A DNA stretch of 29,021 bases from Mesostigma viride (Eukaryota > Streptophyta > Mesostigmatophyceae > Mesostigmatales > Mesostigmataceae): contig RPFO01000209.1 of assembly GCA_009746045.1 (NCBI GenBank), positions 1 through 29,021 on the forward strand. Direction: 5' to 3'. This document shows, in pieces, positions 7,363 to 15,022 of the stretch. The position numbers and the translations under genes are program-made. The first letter of the stretch is position 1, and each line of letters begins with the position of its first letter. A model generated the notes under the pieces. That model saw nothing but the letters and a program-made list of their open reading frames with translations. It made no database searches and was not told the DNA's origin.

Positions 7363-8304
7363 ATGCAGTGTAAAGGGAGGACGGTGCGCAAGACGGCGTG
7401 CCAAAACACGTGCGCGAATGGGCGGAAGTATTGCCACTTGCATACCAAGAGTAAGAAGGCGCGAGCCGCGGCATTCTCGCACAAGGCGAGACAGGACGAA
7501 GAAGGAGAGGCGGAAAAAAGGCCGCAGAAGGATGTTGCGTATCAGAATGTGCCCCCCGTTCCTCCAGAGGCGCGAGAGGCGGCCAGGGAGAGACGAAGGA
7601 ATGAAGACGAGGAACAAAGACAGAAGTGGATGGACGAGGAAACGGGGCCAGTGCGCACATTCAATGATATAGATCCGAATTCGTCCGATCCTCTCGATCA
7701 GATCAGGAACGAGTTTTGGGACATTCACAAAAAAACGATTTTCAGACATGAACCGTTCGAATATCCGTGGTATGACTTCATGCAGAAGTACCCATACGCG
7801 TTTAATAAGGCAGAACGAGAAAGAGCGGAAAAAGCGAAAGCTGGATTCGATGCGGCCGAACGCAAAGCTGAAGAAAAACGTAAGTTTGACGACATGATGA
7901 GAGAAAAAGCAAGACGAGCGCGTGATCAACCTCGAGCTTCTAACTATAACGCGCCACCTCCGATGCCCCGTTCTGTATGGGTGGAGTCTGGAAAAGACGC
8001 TTGGGAGCGAGCGAAACAAGACGCGGGTCTCACGCCTGGCGAGGCGATATACGCCGACGAGTATGGCAAGAAGTTCTCGAATGTCATGGACTCGTATCCG
8101 AAGACCGCCAGCGACTACAGGAAGAAAGCTCTGATGCTCCATCCTGACAAATATAATGCGGACGACATCATGCGCAAGGCCTCCTCGGCGGCGTTTAAAC
8201 TGTACACGTCTCGAGCACCTAGCCATTTTATAAGCCAGATGCGTAAGAGGAAGCTGTCTCGTGCGAAGACGGCCCGCAAAACGGCTAAGCGGCGAAGGTC
8301 TTAG
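7363..8304 (+). CDS. Zinc-knuckle and J-domain (DnaJ-like) protein, 313 aa
   Basis: The N-terminus bears the C-x(9)-C-x(10)-C-x2-H knuckle (C3, C13, C24, H27) shared by five other genes here. A charged, helix-rich central region follows (about 35-190). Near the C-terminus is a J domain (about 235-285) with the HPD tripeptide at 260-262 preceded by YRKKALML and followed by a helix-IV-like AAFKLYTS segment. HPD is the residue set that stimulates Hsp70 ATPase, so the protein should recruit host Hsp70. The tail is strongly basic (Lys/Arg repeats from 290), suggesting nucleic-acid or nuclear association. A hairpin carrying AATAAA follows the stop. Codon use is less GC-rich than in the preceding gene, fitting a different origin. 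Confidence 0.75.
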   Translation: MQCKGRTVRKTACQNTCANGRKYCHLHTKSKKARAAAFSHKARQDEEGEAEKRPQKDVAYQNVPPVPPEAREAARERRRNEDEEQRQKWMDEETGPVRTFNDIDPNSSDPLDQIRNEFWDIHKKTIFRHEPFEYPWYDFMQKYPYAFNKAERERAEKAKAGFDAAERKAEEKRKFDDMMREKARRARDQPRASNYNAPPPMPRSVWVESGKDAWERAKQDAGLTPGEAIYADEYGKKFSNVMDSYPKTASDYRKKALMLHPDKYNADDIMRKASSAAFKLYTSRAPSHFISQMRKRKLSRAKTARKTAKRRRS

Positions 8305-8334
8305 ATATGCGAGGGTGATGAGATTGAAACGAGT

Positions 8335-8378
8335 AATAAAGGACCTTTATTGATGATTGAATAATAAAGTGCTTCAAT
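8335..8378 (+). terminator. Two palindromes each containing AATAAA
   Basis: AATAAAGG (8335-8342) pairs perfectly with CCTTTATT (8344-8351). ATTGAA (8356-8361) pairs with TTCAAT (8373-8378) around another AATAAA. Palindromic 3' ends are the rule in several giant-virus groups (mimi-, pandora- and marseilleviruses), where hairpins mark cleavage and polyadenylation sites. Confidence 0.5.
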
Positions 8379-8400
8379 GAGTGGACCCACTAGCTAGCAA

Positions 8401-8470
8401 AAAGGCCTCTCGCTGCCCGGGACCTGGGGAATTCCAGAGGTTACGGTTTTTAACCACTGCCTTTTCGAAG
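8401..8470 (-). pseudogene. Fragment of a second KilA-N/BRO-like gene (downstream remnant)
   Basis: On the minus strand this stretch encodes a PGPGQRE peptide preceded by NLWNS. It matches the FKFPGPGQRET segment of the intact gene at 8505-9380 at DNA level over about 40 bases with small indels. No start or long frame remains. Confidence 0.5.
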
Positions 8471-8504
8471 GCGCGCCCACTTGTCAGTCTGTCGTTAGGT
8501 GTGA

Positions 8505-9380
8505 CTAATTGACTGTGATCGCTGTGCGGGACTCGCGCGTGAGACGCTGGTTGAGGCGCATGACCTTGACGTTCTCCTGGATGCAGTCCTTGTCCGCGCG
8601 TGCGTCGTGCAGGCCGTCTGCCTTGAACACGGGTTCCATTCTTTCCCTGACTCTCTTGGAAACCAGGAGTGGGCTTTCCCCAGAATCTCTTATTTTTTTG
8701 GCCTCGATGACCTGTATGTAGTTCATTCCAGCACTCTGCTCTTCGGTCAGCAGGTCACGTGCCGACCCTCCAATATTGTAGATCCCGCGAAGCTCGCTAG
8801 AAGTCTTGCCAGTCACAGCCAGATTGTTCGTGTCGTGAACTTTGGGATACATCAGGCCGCTCCCCTTGTGCGTGTCGAGGTAACCCTTGATGGCGTCGTT
8901 CAAATTGCGGGTAGAAAGACAACTCTTGATGCGATTGTTCTGCTGCAGAGTAGACAACGCCGTGTCGGTCCCATCCTTGGCGTCCGCGCGCTTCAAGATG
9001 TCCTCGGCCAGAGTCCGATCCGCGTTCAAGTATCGTTCAAGGAGTATAGACACATTGTCACGAAACTTGGCCGCAAGCTTGCCAGGGAGCAACATCATGA
9101 TGCGACTCAGCCCCTGGCGGTCGGTCACAGACGTCTCTCGCTGGCCGGGACCGGGGAATTTGAAGTTGTGACAAAATGTCACAACCTCAGGATGGGTCTG
9201 CTTGAGACGCTCCCAGTATTTTCGCGGTTCGGATACACCGATCGCACCAACAGCGTCGAACACCGAAATACTCCCATCGGGCGTTACCCTGATTTTTCCA
9301 TGGAAGGCTGGGTATTCTTCTGACCCGTCGGTCGGGGTAAGGTACTTTACAATGGCCGACGCGGCCACCCGCGACGACAT
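8505..9380 (-). CDS. KilA-N/BRO-like protein, 291 aa
   Basis: Residues about 30-135 carry the pattern known from many giant-virus and protist proteins. A SVFDAVGAIG-like helix is followed by W-x-R-L...HPEVV, a K-F-P-G-x-G-Q-R-x-T segment, then LLPG-x-x-A-x-x-FR and a L-x-RYL helix. This is the BRO-N/KilA-N type DNA-binding fold by motif resemblance. The C-terminal half (about 150-291) is a separate charged region with repeated Arg/Lys and no recognised domain. The frame is open to 9533, but the ATG at 9380 is the first giving residues that look like protein rather than spacer. Truncated copies of the same domain lie on both sides, so the locus has undergone tandem duplication and decay. Likely roles are DNA binding or transcription regulation. 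Confidence 0.7.
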   Translation of the reverse strand: MSSRVAASAIVKYLTPTDGSEEYPAFHGKIRVTPDGSISVFDAVGAIGVSEPRKYWERLKQTHPEVVTFCHNFKFPGPGQRETSVTDRQGLSRIMMLLPGKLAAKFRDNVSILLERYLNADRTLAEDILKRADAKDGTDTALSTLQQNNRIKSCLSTRNLNDAIKGYLDTHKGSGLMYPKVHDTNNLAVTGKTSSELRGIYNIGGSARDLLTEEQSAGMNYIQVIEAKKIRDSGESPLLVSKRVRERMEPVFKADGLHDARADKDCIQENVKVMRLNQRLTRESRTAITVN

Positions 9381-9535
9381 GGCCGCTGAAGATGACAAAA
9401 ACAGAGACCATTTCACGGTGTTTGGAACGACCCTCTCGTACTTATACCTGAACGAAACGACCAAACACTTCCAAAACGAGACGTGGTCTATCAAAAGAGT
9501 GCCACGTGTCACTACAAGACACGCACACATCACTT

Positions 9536-9700
9536 CTCATGCCCCTGGGAATTTCCAGTCGTGACGGAATGTCACGACTTCCGGATGATCCTTCTTCAGC
9601 CGTTCCCACGCAACATCACTCTCTCAATGCCCCTGGGAGTTTCCAGTTCTCGACATTAGCGAGAACTTTGCAGCTGTACTACGCCGTATCTACGGGCCGC
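9536..9700 (-). pseudogene. Two decayed KilA-N/BRO-like fragments (upstream remnants)
   Basis: On the minus strand, 9540-9610 encodes a W-E-R-L-K-K-D-HPEVVTF segment ending KFPG, very close to the intact gene's WERLKQTHPEVVTF...KFPG. A second copy at about 9630-9690 keeps only an NWKLPG-like end. Both are followed by the same CCCCTGGGA (plus-strand) boundary. They are fragments, not expressible genes. Confidence 0.6.
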
Positions 9701-9753
9701 GGGTCTATCTACGAGTGCATGAGATGTTGGAGTCGTGTATTGGATGAAAAGCC

Positions 9754-9759
9754 TTTATT
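9754..9759 (-). terminator. AATAAA polyadenylation-type signal
   Basis: AATAAA on the minus strand, 25 bases after the stop codon at 9784. Confidence 0.5.
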
Positions 9760-9783
9760 CATAAATTGATAGGAAAATACCAT

Positions 9784-10454
9784 TCAAGTTAGGCGGGCAC
9801 GTTTGGCCACGGGCAAAGGGGTGTATCCATCCACCAAAAGGGAGTAGGCGAGCTCTTTCTGGCTCTCCGGCACGGCCATGAAAGCGTGCATCATCAAGCA
9901 GTCGCGAGGGCCGGCCTTGAAAACGCGAATGGGCCGGTTCTCCCCCAGCAGGAAACGCTGGTCTTCCTGCGAGCGAGAGGGGTTGCGCCAAGGAATGCCC
10001 CTCTCGTACGAGGTTTGGAAGAATCCCATCAGCTCCTCGTGCTGCGTGCTTCGTTGTAAAAGGGCCCAGCACTGGGCCTTGTATTCCCCCACGTTCGTGT
10101 CCATCAGGCTCCTGTCCGGGAGATAGACGCGCCGTTCGTCGCCCCTTTTGGGCTCCGCGGACCACGGAATGAAGCGGGGCCACCGCTCATCGTTCGGGGG
10201 AGTGCTGGCGGATCGTTGTACATAGCCAGGGAGTCTGCGTAAACGCTCAGGCCTCTCTTCACGTTGTGAGACCGCGTCTCTCGAAAAACCCACATCTTGG
10301 GGCGGCCTTCGTACGCGAGTTCGCTTTCCTCTTGGAACGAAAGAGAGACGGGCCGTTCCTTTCGCGCCACCTCTTTGCGGAACTGAGAAATCGTCACGCT
10401 TTTCAGCCACACGAACTCTCGTTCGCGGAGGGCTTCGAGTTTGGCGATGGCCAT
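9784..10454 (-). CDS. Unknown protein, about 223 codons, with one frameshift
   Basis: No family recognised. The N-terminal half (10454 to about 10200) reads in one frame and begins MAIAKLEALRE. The C-terminal half (about 10200 to 9784) reads in another, and contains the WPRFIPW, DRSLMDTNVG and GPRDCLMMHAF blocks. The two meet at a run of five C on the coding strand (10196-10200), where the sequence is one base short for a continuous frame. The ATG at 10454 directly follows CCATAGCC, as in the promoters at 1947 and 5148, so regulation is probably shared with those genes. Either a sequencing error in the homopolymer or a genuine recent mutation explains the break. Confidence 0.55.
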
Positions 10455-10721
10455 GGCTATGGCGGCTTGTTTTCGTGGTTTTGCTAGTGGTTTGGGTGAG
10501 GAGATGGCTGTTTGGGCGAGGGCAGCACCTTTTACACTCGAAGGCGGCCTCGAAGGTGCAGGGCATATTCGAGGAATATTCCGAGGTACGGACCGACTCG
10601 AGTGGCGCGGCGCGGGACTGGACCGACTCGAGTGGCGCGGCGCGGGGCTCGTACGGCACTACTTGCGCCGCGCCAGCGGGACGCCGGGCGTCAAGCGTTT
10701 CCGTTATCTGAGTACGGCTTG
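10455..10721. promoter_or_regulatory. GC-rich promoter-like spacer with 30-bp direct repeat
   Basis: Two 30-bp units (10591-10620 and 10621-10650) share GACCGACTCGAG and GGCGCGGCGCGG; the GGCGCGGCGC core also occurs three times in the spacer at 1947-2315. A GAATATTC (HSF half-site pair, about 10574-10581) and CCATAGCC (10462-10455, minus strand) complete the resemblance. Confidence 0.5.
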
Positions 10722-11651
10722 TCAGTACTTGAACCTCTCTTCGTTCATCAACCGCAGACCCGGATCTCTGGCTTCTTCTTTGTGTGTGGCGGATTCGATC
10801 TTAGCGTTAGAAAAGCGTTCAACGAGGATCGGCTGTTCCTCTTCTTGCGTGAACGTCCTTGGTTGATCTTTGCATTTGCTAATTCCGAGTGTGAATATCT
10901 GACGCGCCTTGCAGCGAGCGCTCATCTTGTTATCCAAGAATGCGTCCCATTGAGCAGCCCATCCTCTCGATTTAGACATGTCGCAAGGAGCCTCTCCGTA
11001 CGTCATGATCGCCCTTATCTTACATTTAGCGCTCTGGTTCGGGTCAAGTAAGATAAATCCAGGTGATGAAGACACGCTTCTTTCGGCCCATGCGTTCATG
11101 GACTTATCGAACGCCCTTCTTGGTCCGGTGGCGCCCATGGCGTCAAGGGCCATCGTGGACAAATCGAGGATTTGCAACAGGAAATTCGAGCTGATCGCGA
11201 TGTCTTTAGCAACTCTCTCCGCTACCATCACCGCTACGGCGTATTTTTCTTCCTTCGAAAGCCTCTCCTTCTTCTCTTCGTCCGTTTCCGCTTGTGTTTC
11301 AGTTTCCCCCGCTGGCCCCTCTGTTTTCATCGACATGTACGTTTTCACGTCTTTTGAAACACCAAAAGAAGCATATGCCATCATGTAAGCGATGCCGACC
11401 AGGTACTTGACACAGACGACGACCGCGAAGGCGAGACTACCTTTGAAAAAGCCGGCGCGAACGAAGCTTGGAAAAAACGTGATCACGAAGATCGCAAAGG
11501 AGAGAAGCGATACGGCTATCGATACTTTAGCGTTGTTTACGGAGGCGGATAATAAGGTAAACAACATGGGGAGGACGAACAGGTCCAACAATTTGAAGAC
11601 GGAACCGAAACAGGTGGCAAAGAACGATGGCGCCGGCTGCACGGACGCCAT
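10722..11651 (-). CDS. Three-helix membrane protein with duplicated Cys motif, 309 aa
   Basis: Three hydrophobic helices are visible (about 18-38, 44-66 and 72-96). A charged Glu/Lys linker (about 105-135), an amphipathic helix and a soluble C-terminal domain follow. The latter contains a duplicated motif, AKCKIRAIMTYGEAPC (208-223) and ARCKARQIFTLGISKC (247-260 or so), giving two C-x2-R-x-I-x-T-x-G-x(3-4)-C units about 40 residues apart. The repeat could bind metal or form disulphides. No family recognised; a virion or factory membrane protein is plausible. Start at the ATG at 11651, giving the N-terminal peptide before the first helix. Confidence 0.65.
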   Translation of the reverse strand: MASVQPAPSFFATCFGSVFKLLDLFVLPMLFTLLSASVNNAKVSIAVSLLSFAIFVITFFPSFVRAGFFKGSLAFAVVVCVKYLVGIAYMMAYASFGVSKDVKTYMSMKTEGPAGETETQAETDEEKKERLSKEEKYAVAVMVAERVAKDIAISSNFLLQILDLSTMALDAMGATGPRRAFDKSMNAWAERSVSSSPGFILLDPNQSAKCKIRAIMTYGEAPCDMSKSRGWAAQWDAFLDNKMSARCKARQIFTLGISKCKDQPRTFTQEEEQPILVERFSNAKIESATHKEEARDPGLRLMNEERFKY

Positions 11652-11868
11652 GATGAGATACGATACATGAAACGGTGACTAATTTTCAAAACGATAGCGA
11701 CTCGAAACGCCACGTCAACGCCGTTTCGCGATGGCTCACTTGTTTATACCGCGCGATATTAATTGAAAAACGCCTATTGGGGAAGGGGAGTATAACTAGA
11801 GGTCGCGGTGTCGTCCAATTCCGGGTCGTTCGGTCGCGGATAGAACCCTCCGCTCCTCGGCGGCCTGT
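11652..11868. other. Intergenic spacer, 217 bases
   Basis: Probable promoter of the membrane-protein gene with AT-rich GATATTAATTG (11752 region). The alternative frame of the upstream zinc gene (open to 11774) reads into it. Confidence 0.35.
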
Positions 11869-12279
11869 TCAAATGGTGAATAGGGACGGTCGCCTCGCCG
11901 TCCGGACCGTTCCCGCGCTGGACGGATCGTCGTCGAGCGCTCGACGAGCGCCCCGCCGAAGCTTGAGGAGGTTGTATTTGCCCAGGAGGTTCAGGGATGA
12001 AATCAACCGCCCCCACAGGGCCCTGCTGGGTTCCAGACAAAGGGACTGTTCGAAAGGAGTCGGCGGAGAGTCCGTTTGAAAACGATATATTCGCGGGAGT
12101 TTGGCGGGAGTCACTTTGCCCAGTCTTGCTGCCCGCGCCACGTGTCGAATAACGCGCCGCCGTTTCGTCTTCGCGCTTCCCCCGCGGTGTTTCGGTTTCC
12201 CGTGAAACCGACACTCGCTCCCCTTCTTCACGTCGATCGCGCATTTCCCGCCTTTCGCCGTCTTCTTTCCGCACTTCAT
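11869..12279 (-). CDS. Zinc-knuckle basic protein, 136 aa (frame uncertain in C-terminal half)
   Basis: It starts MKCGKKTAKGGKC and carries the shared knuckle C3-x9-C13-x9-C23-x2-H26, followed by an Arg/Lys-rich helix (about 30-55), consistent with nucleic-acid binding. Beyond about residue 55 the call is uncertain. The annotated frame ends at 11869, while the frame one base over (open to 11774) gives a Pro/Gly/Asp-rich tail ending SSYTPLPQ that looks equally or more protein-like, so a frameshift near 12100-12120 is possible. It lies 35 bases after the stop of the next zinc-knuckle gene on the same strand. Confidence 0.55.
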   Translation of the reverse strand: MKCGKKTAKGGKCAIDVKKGSECRFHGKPKHRGGSAKTKRRRVIRHVARAARLGKVTPAKLPRIYRFQTDSPPTPFEQSLCLEPSRALWGRLISSLNLLGKYNLLKLRRGARRALDDDPSSAGTVRTARRPSLFTI

Positions 12280-12314
12280 TGCCGCGCTTACACAATTCGC
12301 TTCGAAAATACCGG

Positions 12315-12908
12315 TCAGGATCTCCTCTTGCCACGGCCGCCGCGCGTCGTCTTGGCACGCGCGCCGTGAGATCCGCGCCGACGTCGCACCCGTCGCTGGT
12401 TGACGACCTCTTCGTGATTTACGAGGTCGAGGGGGTTCACCAAGTCAAGGTCCATCGGTTTGAAGGATCCCAATACTTCCGGCGTTGGCAGCGATGGAGG
12501 CGAGTCCGCTCCCAGCCCGTCCCACACAAAGTCACGGATGCCTTCCGTATTCAACAAGGCTTTTCGAATGTTGTTACCCTCTCGTTCCCGCTGAATATTG
12601 AACATGTCCTTCCTGCGTTCTAAAATTCCGTCGCGGAATCCAGGAAGTCCAGATGACAAGGCTTCATTATTCGATTGTTGGAGTTTTGTGATATTTGCGT
12701 TATTCGCCAGCATTAGCGCGTATTCTTCGGCATTTCGTAGATCTTCGAACGTGGGATCTTTACGCCACGCGAGGCATTCTCTCGCGCGGTGACCCCTCGG
12801 CCTTCGTTTCGTACTTTGTCCTGTCCTGTGCAAGTGGCAGCCGCCTCTCGTCGAAACCGCGTTCTCGCACCTCTTGCGCGTCGTGCTCGTGATCTTGCCG
12901 CACTTCAT
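12315..12908 (-). CDS. Zinc-knuckle protein, 197 aa
   Basis: It starts MKCGKITSTTRKRC and carries C3-x10-C14-x9-C24-x2-H27, the knuckle shared across this region, then a basic patch (30-50). The middle is helical and charged (about 55-120). The tail is highly basic with Arg/Gly (RRVRRRRG and RGGRGKRRS), like RNA- or DNA-binding RGG tails. No other domain recognised. It is divergent from the small membrane protein at 13001 across a 92-bp spacer containing GTTCG...CGAAC palindromic bases. Confidence 0.7.
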   Translation of the reverse strand: MKCGKITSTTRKRCENAVSTRGGCHLHRTGQSTKRRPRGHRARECLAWRKDPTFEDLRNAEEYALMLANNANITKLQQSNNEALSSGLPGFRDGILERRKDMFNIQREREGNNIRKALLNTEGIRDFVWDGLGADSPPSLPTPEVLGSFKPMDLDLVNPLDLVNHEEVVNQRRVRRRRGSHGARAKTTRGGRGKRRS

Positions 12909-13000
12909 CCGTGATCATACTAAACGCGCAAGAAATTTTGTGAAATGTGAAGGTTCGTTCGGTCACGAGCGAACCGAAAAGGTGTGGCCGCTTAGATACG

Positions 13001-13420
13001 ATGAAGCTGCTGAATTACACTTCCTTGCTGTATCTCGCCCCGCTCGCGGAGGCCTGGAGAATACAGCACACCCTCGTGATGCGGTACGGGATGGCAGCCC
13101 TCGTCGTCATGTCGCAAGTGAACCACTCCACGTATCATCCGGTGGCCAGAGGGGTGGATATCGCGGTGGCGCACTACATGGTGTTGTACGCTTTGTGGTG
13201 TGCCGCGGTGTGCGAGGTGTGGACGTGGAGAGTCCTGTTCATGTTCTGGTCGGTGATGTATTCCGGGGCTTCGTATTGGATATTGCGACTCTCCCACAAA
13301 AGCGACGTTTTTCACGCCGCGATACACGTCTTGACGAGCGCCGGTTCGTACAGTTTCATTTCCGAGCCGCGTTGCGTCCCGGCCTCCGTCGAGTTCGCGA
13401 ACGGAACCGTGACGATCTGA
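13001..13420 (+). CDS. Small multi-pass membrane protein with CREST-like residues, 139 aa
   Basis: Four to five hydrophobic helices are seen (about 5-20, 29-45, 52-72, 75-95 and 104-120). The polar residues fit the CREST superfamily of membrane hydrolases (alkaline ceramidases, PAQR, Per1 and TMEM8): S38-x3-H42 in the second helix, D53 at the start of the third, and H105-x3-H109 in the last. In that family these residues bind zinc and catalyse amide or ester hydrolysis of lipids. The protein is shorter than the usual seven-helix members, so it is a minimal or divergent member at best. Start at the ATG at 13001; an upstream in-frame TTG at 12947 overlaps the promoter. The stop lies inside a 23-bp direct repeat. 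Confidence 0.6.
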   Translation: MKLLNYTSLLYLAPLAEAWRIQHTLVMRYGMAALVVMSQVNHSTYHPVARGVDIAVAHYMVLYALWCAAVCEVWTWRVLFMFWSVMYSGASYWILRLSHKSDVFHAAIHVLTSAGSYSFISEPRCVPASVEFANGTVTI

Positions 13421-13440
13421 CGCTCGGTCGCGGAGGGCCG
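13418..13440. repeat. 23-bp direct repeat, copy 1
   Basis: Matches 14358-14380 at 22 of 23 positions. It overlaps the stop codon of the membrane-protein gene. Confidence 0.8.
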
Positions 13441-13452
13441 TACAAAACACGA

Positions 13453-14298
13453 TCACTCCGCATCCCATTCCGCATCCTGCATGTTCCGAGGCGCCTCATC
13501 AAATTTCCACCCTGACGTTATATCTTGATCCCCTTCCACTGGACGTCGCCGTTTTGTATTCATAGGCGTTACGTCAGACGGGAACGATAACGCCGGTAGC
13601 GCTACCTGCGGCGCCTTCCTCCGTTTTTCCTTCATGGTATCTTCTAACCACATTATATTTGGTTCTCGTCGACCCCCAATTTGGAAATGTCCGACAGCAC
13701 TGGCTAGCGTGCGCGCTCGGTCTTCGAAAATCGATTCCGTGTCAATCCCGCGCTTTGGAACGGGATTCTTCTCTGCCTGTGCTAGCTGTTGAAACGTCTT
13801 TAAGGACCTTTTAGGATCCGCAAGCACAGGATTGGTGGTCATGACGACGCCGTCTGTGTTGTTTCCCACCTGATCAAGCCCCCATTCCGAAGCTGGCTGA
13901 CCCCATGGATGTACCCTACCATAATTCACTGTCCTAACTTTCCCACGAAATTGCATAGGGACAGGCTCTCCTCGACCCATTACGGCCTCCTCGACTGACG
14001 GCGTAAATTTCGGGCTACTTACTGGCGGCGGTATGCCGCTGAGCCTAGATGGGAGTATTAGACGACCTCGCTCATCCGTTACAACGGCATTAGGATGGTC
14101 CATCCAGTAACCGATGTCAACACTTACCTCTTTCCCAGACTCATCGAAACCTTTCATACGCACCTTATGAACCTTTCGCTTCGTCCGCGATGCAGCCGAA
14201 TGGTGGCCGTGAAATCGACATCTCTTTCGCCTGGGGTCTGCCACTTTGATCTTACAGTGCCCTCCTGACGCCGTTTTGTGACCGCATTCCTTCGCCAT
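13453..14298 (-). CDS. Zinc-knuckle protein, 281 aa, in a repeat-flanked cassette
   Basis: It starts MAKECGHKTASGG and carries C5-x9-C15-x11-C27-x2-H30, followed by a basic patch TKRKVHKVRM. The rest has no recognised domain. A segment around 100-180 has conserved-looking Trp/Gly motifs (VHPWGQPASEWG) and the C-terminal part is charged and Pro-rich. The ATG at 14298 aligns the knuckle with its paralogues; the frame is open to 14337. The gene runs opposite to both neighbours, has noticeably lower GC than they do, and lies between 23-bp direct repeats, so it may be a recent insertion. Confidence 0.65.
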   Translation of the reverse strand: MAKECGHKTASGGHCKIKVADPRRKRCRFHGHHSAASRTKRKVHKVRMKGFDESGKEVSVDIGYWMDHPNAVVTDERGRLILPSRLSGIPPPVSSPKFTPSVEEAVMGRGEPVPMQFRGKVRTVNYGRVHPWGQPASEWGLDQVGNNTDGVVMTTNPVLADPKRSLKTFQQLAQAEKNPVPKRGIDTESIFEDRARTLASAVGHFQIGGRREPNIMWLEDTMKEKRRKAPQVALPALSFPSDVTPMNTKRRRPVEGDQDITSGWKFDEAPRNMQDAEWDAE

Positions 14299-14357
14299 CC
14301 TGAATATATTAATCAACATATTAAAAAAAACATCCAAAGGGTCTTTAAGTTTAATTT

Positions 14358-14380
14358 TGACGCTCGTTCGCGGAGGGCCG
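14358..14380. repeat. 23-bp direct repeat, copy 2
   Basis: Partner of 13418-13440, 28 bases before the ATG at 14409. Its CTCGTTCGCGGAGGGC core also recurs at about 10418-10433 inside another gene. Confidence 0.8.
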
Positions 14381-14408
14381 CCGATTTTCGAAGAGAGGAA
14401 GGGACGAC

Positions 14409-14930
14409 ATGGACATCGAGGAGTTCATCGACAGTCTGCCCGTGTACGAACTGGGTCCTCACTTCCACGAGGACGCCGTCCGCGTCATCGAAACGCCCCC
14501 CCGCGCCGAGGTGGGGGAGGGGTGGACCGAGTGTGTCGCGTTCGAGCCCGAGACGCGCTACGTCGTGAATTACCTGGACGCGTTCGAGATAGACCACGAG
14601 TCCGGGTGGTTCGTGTATTGTCCTCCCAAGTGGCCGGTATGTGACGTGGTCCAGGAAATAAGGAGCGACGCGAAGATCCGCGTCGTCATAGGGGACGAGG
14701 AGTTCGACGCGGAGGGCTTGACGATCGTCCCGTGTCTCCAGCCGCGCACGTTTACGGGCCTGCGGGTATACTTAGACCCGGAGATTCCCAAGGGGGCGTT
14801 CTTCGTGAGCTACCGATGCTACCTTTTCGACCGCCAGAACCGCGAAAAGGTTTGCGCGGCGGAAGAGGTGTGCACCGGGACGCACGTGTACAAGGACGGG
14901 CTGATCACTCGACGCGCGGAGATGGTCTGA
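14409..14930 (+). CDS. Unknown acidic protein, 173 aa
   Basis: No family recognised. The protein is soluble, acidic and predicted mostly beta from its alternating hydrophobic pattern. Cys residues occur at about 43, 71, 78, 109, 137, 149 and 155, and it has a PPKWPVCDVV block and a FFVSYRCYLFDR block. Start at the ATG at 14409, after a purine-rich leader. It is convergent with the F-box gene (92-bp gap). If the neighbouring cassette is removed, it would follow the membrane-protein gene by only 48 bases on the same strand. Confidence 0.7.
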   Translation: MDIEEFIDSLPVYELGPHFHEDAVRVIETPPRAEVGEGWTECVAFEPETRYVVNYLDAFEIDHESGWFVYCPPKWPVCDVVQEIRSDAKIRVVIGDEEFDAEGLTIVPCLQPRTFTGLRVYLDPEIPKGAFFVSYRCYLFDRQNREKVCAAEEVCTGTHVYKDGLITRRAEMV

Positions 14931-15022
14931 CGTGTCGACTCCTGTCTCAAACCGTGCAGAAAGTGATAGCAACGAGTTATCTCTGGAAATTCTTGGGCCG
15001 GAGCGAAAGTCGCTCGCGAAAA

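Larger units (their letters stand above)
9381..9783. other. Spacer of 403 bases with gene remnants
   Basis: No intact gene. It contains the two decayed KilA-N/BRO-like fragments. Near its left end is the probable promoter of the gene starting at 9380, and at 9754-9759 an AATAAA on the minus strand serving the gene at 9784. Confidence 0.5.
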
